Assembly: GCF_020740795.1 (NCBI RefSeq)
Contig: NC_067300.1
Span: 1,963,685-2,027,684, forward strand
DNA: 64,000 bases
Origin: Apus apus
Lineage: Eukaryota > Chordata > Aves > Apodiformes > Apodidae
Direction of reading: 5' to 3'
In this document: positions 12,501-22,497 of the stretch, in pieces
Layout of the letters: every line of letters starts with the position of its first letter
Numbering within the stretch: position 1 is the stretch's first letter
Notes under the pieces: model-generated
Told to the model about the DNA's origin: nothing
Database searches by the model: none
Seen by the model: only the letters and a program-made list of their open reading frames with translations
Position numbers and translations under genes: made by a program

Positions 12501-15500
12501 AGGAAAGTAAATGTGTTCTTTGTTTAGCAAGTGCCTTCTGAACACAGAGCAGGCCCCATGCTGGGACACCCAGCTGTGCTCCAACTCCTGGTGAGGGGAA
12601 ATGTGATGGGCTTTTGTTTTGGCAGCAAAAGCCTCTGCTCTTCTGCCCCCATGCACAGGATGCTGTGTGGGACAGCTGGGCTCCAGCAGCAGCAGTGCCT
12701 GCTTGACAGCAGTGCTGAGCTCAGAGCTGGGCAGTTCTTTTTCCCCAGGACCAGGCTGTGTAAGGTCACCTCTGGGAGCACCCTGGATGTGTCATCCAGA
12801 AAGCCTCACATCTGTAAGGGTTTCTGCCTGAACATGTCCACAAAAGGCTGTGTTAAAGCTTTGTTCCTTCAGCCTAGCTATAACCATCTCACCTTATGTC
12901 CCCCAGCCAGCTGATGTGGGACATAACCTGCCCCCTCTGCAAGGCAGTTGTGCTTAAGCATTGTTTGAATGACCCCTCCACGTGTCTCTGTGGCTGTTTG
13001 TTCCTGGCAGGTGCTCAGCTGAGCTCTGCACTCCCCAGGCAGGGCTGTTCCTTTACCTTGAAGAAGTTCTCCAGGACATAGTTAATGGCAACCCAGTTGA
13101 AGGCTTCCTTGTCTTGGCTGGACAGGATTTGTGCCCCCTGAAAGTCAAAGGGGGATGACTTCAGGGCCACAGCCAGGGCAGCAGGGAGACCATCAGAGAG
13201 GGCAGGATGGCTGAGGCTACACAGAAAAGAAAAAGAAGGCACATTTGTTGTTACAGGGCCCTGCCAGGGGCAGGCTGCAGTGGGGGCACAGCTGCAGGGC
13301 TTCTGCTCTGCTCCCCACTTTGGGTTGTAGCACAGAGACACGGTGACAATCCCACTCCTGCTGCTGCTTCTTCTCTCTCCCCTCACGTGGCACTGGGGGC
13401 AAGAGCAGCAGAGGGATGATTTGAGCAGTTGTGCCACCGTTCAAGTTTGGGAGCTTAGGAGGCCCTGCCACTGAGGGGATTCTGTGGCCTTGCCCCACTG
13501 ACCTGGTCCCCTCAAGACCTTCCTTTTCCCCTGGGTCTAAAAGGAGGCAAAGGTCCCAATAATGAGGTGACTGAGAACAAGATCCACAAAAGTGTGTATG
13601 ATGAGGGGGCTCTTCCCACCACCATTCCCAACCTGCTGACAAGGAGCACCCCTGCAAGCCCAGGTGGGTTGTCACATACACTGAAAACCCTTTAGCTCCC
13701 AGACCTGGGTGTTTTACCCAGCACTAATTCCTCGTGGCTGCTTGTGAGGACAGTGTGGAGACACAGCCCTGCTGTGCTCCCCTGGAACACATGGGGACCT
13801 GTGGAAGGTTTACCTGACTAGCAGCTTAGGGGTGGAACACACTGCAGAGCAGACAGGGTGAGGTGCATTTAGGGAATGATCCACATGGCGTGTGCTGATC
13901 TCTGGGTGTGGGTTTGCAACATTCACTCACTTCAGCTGCCCCGTGCTGGCGGTTGCTCCCAGGTAGAGAGGGGTTTGGCTGTGCTGCTCTGCTGGGATCT
14001 CTTTCTGGGCCCAGTTCAGACATGGCTCCAAGCTCTTCCCAGCTTTCTGAGGAGAATCCAAGTAGCTGGAGACTCCCAGATCTGAAGACAGAGGGGGAAA
14101 TAATGAAATTTTCTAAGGAAAGGTTTGGGAGAAGTGTGAGAGCTGTTATCCCAAGAGGTTGCTGCCTTGGGCATGGTTAAAGAGGACCTCTCACAGCAGA
14201 ATGAAGTTCTTCCAAGTGGCTGTCCGGCTAAAATATGGTGCTGGGAGCCAAATGTGTGTGTGTAAATGCCAAATTGGAGTGAGAGAACCTGGCTCTGCTG
14301 CTGGGACATCCCCTGTGTGGCCTCAGCCACGGGACTGCTGCAGCAGGGGGTGGCTCAGCCCACAGAGGAAGAAATGTGGCTTTAGCCACTATGCGAGATA
14401 AGCCAGAGGACACGGTGTCATGCAGGTGGAGCTGAGACAAACGTCAGCTCTGTCCTCCAGCCACTTCCTGCTGTGTTGGTGGGGGTGGCTTCTGAGCCTG
14501 CAAGCGAGATGCCTCTGCTCTAGAGGCAGCTGGTGCTGTGCAGAGGGAAGCTGTGTGCAAGCCTTGGCTCCTGTCCAGATTCAATGGGGTCTTAAATGCT
14601 GGTTCTGAGGTACTACCCAGAAGGAGCTTCACTTCCCCATCCTCTGGCTCTCACCACATGCTGTGCTCCCCTGGGCCCTGTCTGGGCTGAGCTGCATCTT
14701 GCCTCCAGCTGCTGAAAGGCCACACTGCCCTGCAGACAGAGACTGCTTTGCACTTCTGGGCAAGAGACCTGCCTGGACCTCCTGCTGCTGCTGACAAACT
14801 GCTGCACTGAGCTGCAGTTCCTGTTTCTGGCCCAGCCAGGGAACATGGCAGCAGTCAAGGGACACATACAAGGTTTCAGGGAGCTCCTGTTGCATCTTCT
14901 TTGTGGGGTTTGTTTTGCTTACAGTCTTCAAGGGCACAAACCCTCTTCCCTGCTTGTGCAGCTGCCCTCCCACAGCACATGGAGCTGAGAGTTCAGGGCT
15001 TCCCAGCATCCTGCTATAATCAGGTTTCAACATCAAAGCAAGATTGAGAGATAGAGAAAGAAAGCCCAAGCATTCGTGCATGAAACCCTTCCAGCTGGCT
15101 TTGGCAGGGCTGAACTGCTTCAAACTAGTGAGGAAGACCCCAATATCCTCCAAGCTGTAACACCTAAAACCAAGATGAACTCGTGCTTGTGCTGTCAGAC
15201 CCCACGTGGGGGTTGGAGTCTTGGCACCACTGGTGGAGCTACACCATGTATTGTCCAGGGTACAGTCAAGAGGAGGCAGAAGATACCAGGAGTCACCCTG
15301 CAGCCAGATTTATTTCTGTTGCTTTTCACTATCTCATCTGGGTGAGAAGCTCTGCCAGTGATCCATGTGAGCACCAGGACCAGCCCCATCCTCTCTGTGT
15401 GCCTCCCAGCCTGCTGCAGGCCAAAAAACAAGTCACCTGCTACTGCCAAGTGCTCTGATGTCCAGTTGTGTGGCTAAATCTGCCTGTGTCAGGAAGTCTC

Positions 15501-18500
15501 ATGCTGAAAATAAGCAGCTTGTTCTTCACTGTCACCACTCAGTGTGCAGCTGGATGGTCCAGGAGCCAAGGAACTTGCAGCAATGGTCCAGACACAGATC
15601 TCTGGGCTTCCATCCATCCCATGCCAGCCCCTCAGACCACCAAGCATGAATCAGGCACCTTACCTGGCACAGGACAGGAGCTCCAGTCCCTGATCACCCC
15701 GGTCTTGTTCACCTTGGTAGTGGTCCACTGGTAGATGAACAGGATGGTGTGGGATGGGCCAGCATCCAGAACAATTCCATACTGGAAAACCCCAAAAACA
15801 TTCCAGGTAAACACTACTGAAATGCACCTTGCTTTGTATTGGTAGGGTTACTCAGCAGTTTGTAGGTGCTCTGGGTAACCCACGGGTCTGCACTGCAGTG
15901 TTTGAGTTGGCTTTTTACATTCAATGAATGAGTGAAGCCAGAAGATGATCTGGGTTTGCAGGGAACCATCTGCACTTCTGAATATGCATGAGGGGTGGCA
16001 GAGCAGAGAGACACCCAGAAACACATCAGAGCTCCAGTGGCAGGCTCTGTAGCTGTTCCTGAAACCAGGCACAGGGCTTCCACTGAGAGCTGAGCCACCT
16101 GGAGCTCAGGAAAAAAAGGTCCTAAAGCAGAGGGAGATGGCACTATCCAGGCTCTTGGCTGATTCTGGGCCTCAAACTGCTGCCAGGTTGGTTTGCTAAA
16201 GCTTTTGTGCAGGAACCAGAGGGCTGCAGCTTGCTCCTGCTTCTGAGGACCCCCAGGCTCCCATGTCTGTTTGATGCCCCACTGCAGAGCTGGTGTGACA
16301 CGGGCTGGGTTTGTCCCCATGCCTGCCAGACCTGTGGGAGCTGCAGCACATTGTGACCAACCAGCAGACCCACTGTCCGGGGCAGCAGCCCCACGGAGAC
16401 CAAGATAATGTCAGAAGCAGCAGCAGCAAATGTGAGACTTCTCAACAGCTTGTCCACTGCCAGCTCTCCTGTGTCCTAGCAGGGAGGCCCAGGGCTTTCT
16501 CAGCGAGTCATTGGGGCTGGAAGGGACCTGTGAAGATCATCTGGTCCAGCCCCTCTGCTAGAGCAGGGTCACCTACAGCAGATCCCACAGGAACACATCC
16601 AGGTGGGTTTGGAATGTCTGCAGAGAAGGAGACTCCACAGCCTCTCTGGGCAGCCTGTCCCAGGGCTCTGTTAAACTCACAGTAAAGAATTTTTTCCTTG
16701 TGTTTAACTTGAGCCTCCTGTGCTCCAGCTTGTGCCCATTGCCCCTTGTCCTGTCCTTGCTGGAGTCTGGCCCCACCCTCCTGACGCCCCCTGTGTGTAT
16801 TTATAAGCACTGATGAGAATCAAAGAATCATTAAGGATGGAAAAGACCTTCAGGATCATCAAGTCCTATACCCTATCACTAAATCTTCTCCTGAAGCACC
16901 ATGTTTACCTGGTTTTTGAAAACCTCCAGGGATGGTGCCTCCACCCCTCAGAGAGACCCCCCCTTCAGGCTGAACAGCCCCAGGGCAGGTGCTTCAGTCC
17001 CCCCATCATCTTTGTGAGCTGAGCCGGACTCTCTCCAGTAGCTCCTTGTCTTAGTCTCTTTGCAGCCCAGTCTGGTCTCTTTGCTGCTGACCAAGCCTTG
17101 CTGAGCTGCACCTCGTATGTGAGGGTTAGGAAATGAGAAGTCAGTGCTCTGTGGCTGTGCTGCAGGTTCCCACACTCAGAATAGCCCTGATGGTAGCCAA
17201 GGGTCTCCTCCTCCCCCCTCCATTACATGACCCCAAACTGGGACATCTACACAGACAGGAAGCAACTCATGGGACCTGGGAGGTAGGTGGCAGTGCACAG
17301 TCTCAGCTGTATCCTGCACAGAAACAGTTGTTATCTGGGGCTGAAGAGGAGGAGAAACCTCCTGAGAGGTTGATGTTGACATGGTCAGAAGGTGTTTTAG
17401 CACAAGACCTTCCTGGGAGCTCCCAGCTACACCAGTCAGCGCCTGGGCCAGGAACTGGTGGGATTGGAGCTGGAGCAGAAATGTGGAAGGAGGATGGAGC
17501 TCCCTGCCTGAGCCTGCTGCCATCCTGTGAGTGACAGCTCCTGTTTCTTGCTGCTACACCAGCTGCCTCAGAAGAGGAAGAAATGAATTGGTGTTGGTGG
17601 AAAAACCCGGATTATTTTTTTTTCCCTTCACAAAACCAGAGGCTGCTCCTCAGAGCACAAAGGAGAAGAGATCCCTGCCTTTCTGCCCCAGCTCAGCACC
17701 AGGGAATGACAGAGCATGGAGCAATAAGGTGTCTTGTTTTGTTTTGTTTTGTTTTGTTTTAATCCAATGCTGTTTCTTGGAGCAGTGTGGAGGAGGGGTG
17801 GCATCTAAACCTGCAGGTTAACCTACTTCTGCTTGATGACACCATCAGTGCCACGGGGCTCAGCTCAGCCTGCAGCAAGAGGCAGAGTGGATGGGCATTA
17901 ACCCCCTGGTCACCACCAGCAGGTTGGCTCTGCAGTTAAAATCAAGGACAGAAGAAGAGAAAGCATGGAAGAGGATATTTATTTAAGACACAAGCAGCAG
18001 GTCAGGGCCAGATTCCCACAGACTTTCAGGAGGGACCTAGCACTTTCCCTCCACTGGTTGCTGGCTGCTCTGGGGTAGCTCTACGCCTGGACTGTCTCTC
18101 CTCAGCCTGTGGTGGGCATCTCTGCTGATCCGTGGACCATATCCAGCCTGTACTTCCCTGACCAGCCAAAGGGACTGCCTTGCTTTTGGTTGGAAAAGCT
18201 ACAGCATGTTGAAGGATGCCAACCTGTCCCCTCCTCAGCCTGCGCTCCGGGCTCAGTAGCGCAAGGAATGTGAAAAGCAACAAACCAGACCCGTTTAAAT
18301 TCCCAGCTTGCACAAGGAAACAGGCAGGTTCTCCTTAAGCAGCAGCCCCACCAACAAGGAGAAGATCCTCTGCTTATTGCCCCGGCTTGGCTGCTCTTAC
18401 CTTGGTCCTGAGAGGTGGGATGGGCACATCTTTGGTGGAGACACAGAGCAGCACGATGCCCGTCAGCCCGGCTGTGATCACCAGCCACGGGGGCAGCAGC

Positions 18501-18514
18501 TCCCGCCAAGACAT
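6321..18514 (-). CDS. ENTPD8-like: ENTPD8-like ecto-nucleoside triphosphate diphosphohydrolase, nine exons, probable pseudoenzyme
   Basis: Family role: E-NTPDases are cell-surface enzymes that hydrolyse extracellular NTPs and NDPs. I assembled nine exons by protein similarity and GT-AG sites: 18514-18401, 15781-15664, 14081-13931, 13216-13057, 11855-11628, 10173-9901, 8649-8554, 7681-7547, 6551-6321. They total 1506 nt and give 501 residues, the usual family length. Seen: an N-terminal membrane helix (about residues 9-26), the apyrase regions in order, several N-glycosylation sequons, the sequence GWTLGYLLNLTN and a C-terminal helix (about 459-476). The start follows an in-frame TGA nine codons upstream. 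Oddities: ACR1 reads DAGPSHT, ACR2 LGATASTGQL, ACR3 QDKEAFNW (family QEEGAYGW), ACR4 SVGGTSTQ (family DLGGASTQ), and the ACR5 motif FSAFYF is absent. The catalytic Glu is therefore Lys164 and the metal-binding Asp is Ser200. ENTPD8 is favoured over ENTPD2 because of the NELFB neighbour; membership of the family is secure, the exact paralog is not. Confidence 0.85.
7547..7681 (-). CDS. ENTPD8-like: ENTPD8-like exon 8
   Basis: Codes SLDTLADYCLVSAFIFHLST then QGYTFDFDGSVWTAFQKK. This matches the family block with Tyr-Cys, a hydrophobic stretch, a Gly-Tyr-x-Phe and FQKK. Donor GTCAGT, phase 0. Confidence 0.82.
8554..8649 (-). CDS. ENTPD8-like: ENTPD8-like exon 7
   Basis: Codes VISEAMDFMREVVPSPDLG then AVNRLCGMSAKE, 32 codons in phase 0. 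It matches only loosely the region around ACR5 and the following Cys of E-NTPDases. Acceptor TTGTAG and donor GTAACT are good. Kept mainly because it bridges exons 6 and 8 in phase. Confidence 0.65.
9295..9746 (+). mobile_element. CR1 LINE 3' fragment
   Basis: Plus-oriented, in intron 6 of a minus-strand gene, just 155 bp from the exon 6 donor. Ends 'ccttccaacccaaacaaatctagg'. Confidence 0.93.
9901..10173 (-). CDS. ENTPD8-like: ENTPD8-like exon 6 (lobe II cysteine region)
   Basis: Codes SNPCWPLTYS, GPCAVSG, a sequon NIT and a serine-rich stretch with a Cys, matching the disulphide-rich region before ACR5 in E-NTPDases. It ends PLRTRFL at donor GTGGGT. The family motif FSAFYF that should follow is not recognisable here or at the start of the next exon. 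Confidence 0.78.
10535..10965 (-). mobile_element. Older CR1 copy split by a younger one
   Basis: The older copy covers 10535-10612 and resumes at 10855 (ccctcagcaccacatct to about 10965). The two halves rejoin exactly as in the intact sister copy at 45107-45280 (aaccatgtccctcagcacc). Confidence 0.85.
10613..10854 (-). mobile_element. Younger CR1 nested inside an older CR1, with 5-bp target duplication
   Basis: Starts 'acagaatcagagaatggtttggg' and is flanked by ATGTC on both sides (10608-10612 and 10855-10859). Confidence 0.85.
11628..11855 (-). CDS. ENTPD8-like: ENTPD8-like exon 5 (ACR4)
   Basis: Codes YDWRGQLVPSRKG, then VLSVGGTSTQ in place of DLGGASTQ, then LQLYGQTHQVQTQ with the family YG and Cys pattern. 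The catalytic Ser of GGAS is kept (Ser205), the metal-binding Asp is not. Donor GTGAGT, 76 codons, phase 0 at both ends. Confidence 0.88.
13057..13216 (-). CDS. ENTPD8-like: ENTPD8-like exon 4 (ACR3, catalytic Glu replaced)
   Basis: Contains SPFDFQGAQIL followed by SSQDKEAFNWVAINYVLENF. It aligns without gaps to the family pattern QEEGAYGWITINYLL. Anchoring on the conserved Trp puts Lys164 at the catalytic Glu. Donor GTAAAG, phase 0. Confidence 0.88.
13931..14081 (-). CDS. ENTPD8-like: ENTPD8-like exon 3 (ACR2)
   Basis: Codes DLGVSSYLDSPQKAGKSLEP then IPAEQ and LYLGATASTGQL. The family motif here is YLGATAGMRLL, so the first half of ACR2 is kept and the second half is replaced. Donor GTGAGT; phase 2 end, matching the one-base start of the next exon. 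Confidence 0.85.
15664..15781 (-). CDS. ENTPD8-like: ENTPD8-like exon 2 (ACR1)
   Basis: Codes YGIVLDAGPSHT, the first apyrase conserved region and phosphate-binding loop, with Pro47 where the family has Ser. It continues through IYQW and a sequon NKT to the cysteine region CPVPG. The acceptor is TTTTCCAG and the donor GTAAGG; it ends in phase 1. Confidence 0.88.
16504..16805 (-). mobile_element. CR1 LINE 3' fragment
   Basis: Minus-oriented; a different subfamily from the common one (cacaggaacacatccaggtggg, gaaggagactccacagcctctctggg). In intron 1 of the ENTPD8-like gene. Confidence 0.9.
16812..17060 (-). mobile_element. CR1 LINE 3' fragment, diverged
   Basis: Minus-oriented: 'gaatcattaaggatggaaaagacc' to 'catctttgtgagctgagccgg'. 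It lies directly next to the preceding copy. Confidence 0.8.
17734..17760 (+). repeat. (TTTTG)n microsatellite
   Basis: About five units of TTTTG in intron 1 of the ENTPD8-like gene. Confidence 0.85.
18401..18514 (-). CDS. ENTPD8-like: ENTPD8-like exon 1 (start, N-terminal membrane anchor)
   Basis: Codes residues 1-38, from MSWRELLPPW through a hydrophobic helix (LVITAGLTGIVLL) to PPLRTK. It ends in phase 0 at the donor GTAAGA. An in-frame stop upstream makes 18514 the first ATG of the frame. The short cytosolic tail plus helix matches the two-anchor topology of cell-surface NTPDases. Confidence 0.75.
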
Positions 18515-18593
18515 GAAGGGTTTCCTCCTGTTGCAGAGTCAAGAAGAGGAAGCAGCAGAGCAGCAGAGCTGGCAGCAGCTGCTTGGAACAGCC

Positions 18594-18599
18594 TTTAAA
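18594..18599 (-). promoter_or_regulatory. Possible TATA-like box of the ENTPD8-like gene
   Basis: TTTAAA about 80 bp upstream of the ATG on the minus strand, inside a GC-rich flank (CCCGCC runs just upstream). The spacing would fit a start of transcription near 18565 and a short 5' leader. This is a motif call only. Confidence 0.3.
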
Positions 18600-19310
18600 C
18601 GGGGGAGAAAGGCGGGGCAGGGCCGGGCTCCAGCTTCAGCCCAGCCCAAGCCACAGGGACCACAAGGAGAGCGTGGGCCCGAGCTGGGATGTGTCAGGCA
18701 GGTCTATTGCTCCATGCAAGGAAGAAACCCAGGGCTTGGTGCCCAGTGCTGGCTTTGTGAAGGCATGGGAGCAACCTCGAAACTGCCCCAGGCAGCGGGG
18801 TTGAGGGAAACAGAAATGGGGGGTTAACTCAGCTGTGTCGTCAGCAGAAAGGAGGCAAAACTCATCCCTTTGGTATTCTGTGCCTGGCAGTGCTGGCTGC
18901 CAAAATTAGAATGGGGAAGCTCCTTGTTGCTGGGTTTATTTTCTATCTGAGGACTCCAAGGTAGACCTGGGGCACTTCCCTGTCCACTGGGCTGTGGTGG
19001 AGTGTGGGCACTGGGCCTGGTTCCTTCAGACCACTCCTGCTTCCTCCTTCCCTCTCAGGTGGCACCGGGGACAGGAAAATGTCTGGGTTTCCACCCAGAG
19101 GAGGCTCTGCCTGGTTTGGACTTTGCTGTGGAGGCTGCTCGGGTCTTTTGTCCCCAGCAGGCCAGAGTCAGGGTAGCTGCCTGTATTCCCCTTCCTGACA
19201 GCCACCCAGGAAAGACAGCCAGCTCCCTGGATTTACAAAATATCTGCCTGCTTTCTCATTTCCAGTGCCAGAACACATCCCTGGGACCAGAATTTCTGAA
19301 GAAAAACATG

Positions 19311-19892
19311 TGATTCCCAGGGGAGGTGCTGCTTCCAGGCTGTCCCAGCTGATTCCCAGGGACTGGGTCTAGGAATGAAAGTGCAGCTTCTTTACCAAGA
19401 ATATTCTGGTTTGTGTGAGCTGGGCCATTCATTGGCCAGGCCATCTTGTCCCCACCAGAGAACTTCACCAACCAAGCCTCTGTCTGCAGAGCTAAAGGAA
19501 CGACACCTTCTTGGTCTGGCAGGGGCATTTGGAGACACATCTCTCCATCTTAGAGTTGCTTTAAGCAAAGGTCTGGGAAGGCCTCATCTTCCTGCAGAGT
19601 TTGGACTCCAGGTTTTGCTGGTCAGCAAGTAGAATGTATCTGCAGCTGTCCTGTAGTGGCAGGACAAGGGAGAAGGATTTTAAACTGAAAGTGGGCACAG
19701 TTAGATTGAACATAAGGATGATGAGGATGGTGAGACCCTGGAACAGGTTGCCCGGAGTAGTAGTGGACATCCCATCATTGCAAGGGTTCAAAGCCAGTTT
19801 GGGTGGGGCTTGGAGCAAGATGTCCTTGCCTGTAAGCAGAGGAGCTGGGCTAGAAGATCTTTAAAGGTCCCTTCCAACCCAAACCATTCTGT
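19311..19892 (+). repeat. 580-bp dispersed repeat, copy 1 (unique half fused to a CR1 tail)
   Basis: From 'tgtgattcccaggggagg' to the CR1 3' tail near 19892. The first 340 bp (to about 19650) do not look like other CR1 copies here but are nearly identical to 57067-57410. The rest is a CR1 3' end that differs between the two copies by small gaps. Both copies lie on the plus strand. Confidence 0.9.
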
Positions 19893-20006
19893 AATTCTTT
19901 GCTTTCCTTACACTTGGGCTGGCAAAGCTCTGCTTTCCAAAGGGGATGGGGATTAAACTGCTGGAGTGCTGACAGCCTCCCTGCCCCTGCTCTCAGGGCT
20001 GCCCAG

Positions 20007-20157
20007 GACAGGCAGCAGGAGGACAGGCAGCAGGACAGGCAGCAGGACAGGCAGCAGCAGGACAGGCAGCAGGACAGGCAGCAGGACAGGCAGGAGGACA
20101 GGCAGCAGGAGGACAGGCAGCAGGACAGGCAGGAGGACAGGCAGCAGGACAGGCAGC
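20007..20157 (+). repeat. Short minisatellite (GGACAGGCAGCA)n
   Basis: About 150 bp of a 12-15 bp unit (aggacaggcagc with optional agg insert), between the CR1 tail ending near 19892 and a GC-rich patch. Open in several frames on both strands; not a gene. Confidence 0.9.
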
Positions 20158-20159
20158 TT

Positions 20160-20660
20160 TCACGTGCTTCAGCTGTGAGGATTTGTGCAGCGGTTCCTCT
20201 TGCTGCAAAGCCCCCAACCAAAGGAGCGCCCGGCGTCCTGCCCCAGCGCTGCGTGCGGGATGCGCGGGGCGGCTGCTGGCACCGGGGGGTGGCAACCCGC
20301 TGATGGCATTATCGTGACATACCGTGACACCTAAGGGTACCCAGGGGCTCTGGAGGAGCTGCCAGACCCCGCTGTGCCCAGCCCAGTCCTGCTGCTCCCC
20401 AGCAGCAGCCGGGATGTGAGGGCGGCCCGAGGGCTCCATCCTGGCCGGGAATGGCAGAGCTGATCCCTCCTGCCCGCTGGCTGGTGGGGCTCAGGGGGCT
20501 TTGCTGACACAGCCAAGTGCCGTGGGGCTCTAAATCACTCGGGGTTTGCCTCCAACTTGGGTTGCACCAAGCGCCGGGCGGGCGGCAGAGGGGTTTCTGC
20601 GCCGGGTTGGGCTGAGGCAGCCCCGCACAGCCCTGGGGCCTGGCAGCAGATCTCAGGAGT
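20160..20660. promoter_or_regulatory. GC-rich, CpG-containing patch between the two head-to-head genes
   Basis: About 500 bp rich in CpG (gcgcccggcgtcctgcc, gcgtgcgggatgcgcggggcgg, gcgccgggcgggcggcag) that belongs to neither promoter. Open readings exist on both strands but none is recognisable. It could be a distal promoter, an enhancer or an unrecognised exon. Confidence 0.4.
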
Positions 20661-21814
20661 GTGATAAAGGACTCGTTCCCAAGTGGGATCTTTATCCAAA
20701 TTTGTACTTTATGAAGCGAACGGAAGCAAGCAAACACAACAGCAAGCTCCACCAGGACGTGCCCCAAACAGTTCCAGCTCTCAGGTTTTATCTTTTTGAC
20801 TAACACGTGTGCATGACTATTTTGGCTTATGTTAATTATTTCCAAGAATCTGCTTCATAACATTCTCATGGTTAACAACAAAGCTGGTCTATGCTAAAAA
20901 AAAAAACACCTTTAAGATGTTTGCTCAGTGTCTGCTACACAATAGAAGAATCACGTGCAGAAGATCCACAATAGAAGAGCAATATGCAATGCAAGCAGAA
21001 GATACAAATTTCGTTACACTATACAAAAGCAGGCAGCACAAGCAAAGATATGACACATCATAGGATATTCGTTAGTAAATTCAATAGAAATATATCCTAA
21101 TAAAAGTTTACTAAAATAATGAGTTTGCTATACTAAGGGTTGCTTTCAAAACAAGGTGCTTTGTGAAACGGTCAGTCAGCTCTGCCAAGCATCCTGTAGG
21201 TTGGGATAACATCAAGTCTTCTAAGAACCTGTAGCTCCTACAGACACACTGATGTGGATTCTGACCCACCTGGGGAATCTACCAGCAGGAGACTGGAGAC
21301 AGGACCAGGAGGGGAGACAGCACCAAGACAACAAAGGACTAGAATCAACAAAGACCCCCCCCAGGAGACCCTCAAGCACGCATCAGTACAAAGATAGCCA
21401 ATGCCAGGAAATAAAATGACTATGTAAAAGAACTCTGGGAACTCACTGACATGGAACTGAATATGCCTGGTTTTGGTGTCTATTAGTCGGGGTGTTTCAC
21501 TGACTCCTCGGAGCACTCGTGGTGGAAATATCCCCAGTGGTGGAAATATCCCCAGTGGTGGAGAATCCCCAGTGCTGCCCAGCGCTGCAGTAAGGAATGC
21601 CTGCTCAAGAACAGCTTGTTTATTGTGATTGGGTCTGGATCTGGGAATCCTCACCCAGCCTCCCGCTGCGCTGAGGAGTGTTAGAAAGCAGGGGGGGGGT
21701 TGGAAGCTCCGACATTTTTGTTTCAGATCCTATACACAAGGAGTTATTCTTCACCCTGTGACTCTAACGTTGCTCCACAAAGGATTATTCTTCGCCCTGT
21801 GGCTCTAACATTAC
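20661..21814. other. AT-rich intergenic sequence, no gene seen
   Basis: Sharp change of composition from the GC-rich patch to AT-rich DNA (20810-21130). A short direct repeat sits near 21523-21560 (ggtggaaatatccccagt, twice plus a partial) and another near 21737-21815 (cttc(a/g)ccctgtg(a/g)ctctaac, twice). Confidence 0.6.
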
Positions 21815-22290
21815 GGAATCACAGAATCACAGGATCCCAGGGGTTGGAAGGGACCTGGAAAGATCCCCCAGCCCAACCCCCCTGCAGAGCAGGGGCACCC
21901 AGAGCACATCACACAGGAACGTGTCCAGGGGGGTTTGAATGTCTCCAGAGAAGGAGACTCCACAGCCTCTCTGGGCAGCCTGGCCCAGGGCTCTGTCACC
22001 CTCACAGGAAAGAAGTTTTTTCTGATATTCACACGCTCCAGTTTGCACCCACCGCCCCTTGTCCCATCACTGGACCCCACTGAACAAAGCCTGGCTCCAT
22101 CCTCCTGACACTGCCCTGAACGTGTCTGTAACCACTGCTGAGCTCACCCTCAGCCTCCTCCAAGCTCAGGACCCCCAGCTCCCCCAGCCTCCCCTCGCAG
22201 GGACCGTTCCTCTCCTCCATCCCCTCCGTGTCTCTGCCCTGGGCTCCCTCCAGCACTTCCCTGCTCCACCCGAGGGGCCCGGGGCTGCAC
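21815..22290 (-). mobile_element. CR1 LINE 3' fragment upstream of NELFB
   Basis: Minus-oriented: 'gaatcacagaatcacaggatcccaggggttgg' through the 'gaaggagactccacagcctc' block. It ends at the edge of the NELFB CpG-rich promoter. Confidence 0.9.
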
Positions 22291-22497
22291 ACAGCGCCCC
22301 AGGCGCGGCCCCCCCGGGGCAGAGCAGAGGGGGCAGGGATCAGCTCTCCCCCCAGGGACGCCAGAGGGTTGTTTTTTCCCTCTCCAGAGCAGCCCCGTCC
22401 TCAGCCCCGCAGAGCCCGGCGGAACCTTGGTGCGGGGCGCGGGTTCCGCGGGGAGGGCAGGGCGGGAGGGGCAGGAAGGAAGGGCCGGGCGGGCGCC
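22290..22497 (+). promoter_or_regulatory. CpG-rich promoter and 5' leader region of NELFB
   Basis: GC-rich with many CpGs (gcgccccaggcgcggcc, ggtgcggggcgcggg) directly upstream of the ATG, without a TATA box. Typical of a housekeeping promoter. It abuts a minus-oriented CR1 copy ending near 22290. Confidence 0.6.

Noticed and set aside
19993-20439. Cys/Pro/Ala-rich reading over the 20-kb minisatellite
   Set aside because: Produced by the short tandem repeat; no conserved domain.
20309-20845. 178-codon minus-strand reading in the GC-rich patch
   Set aside because: Open readings are expected in GC-rich DNA; no recognisable domain. The patch itself is kept as a possible regulatory site.
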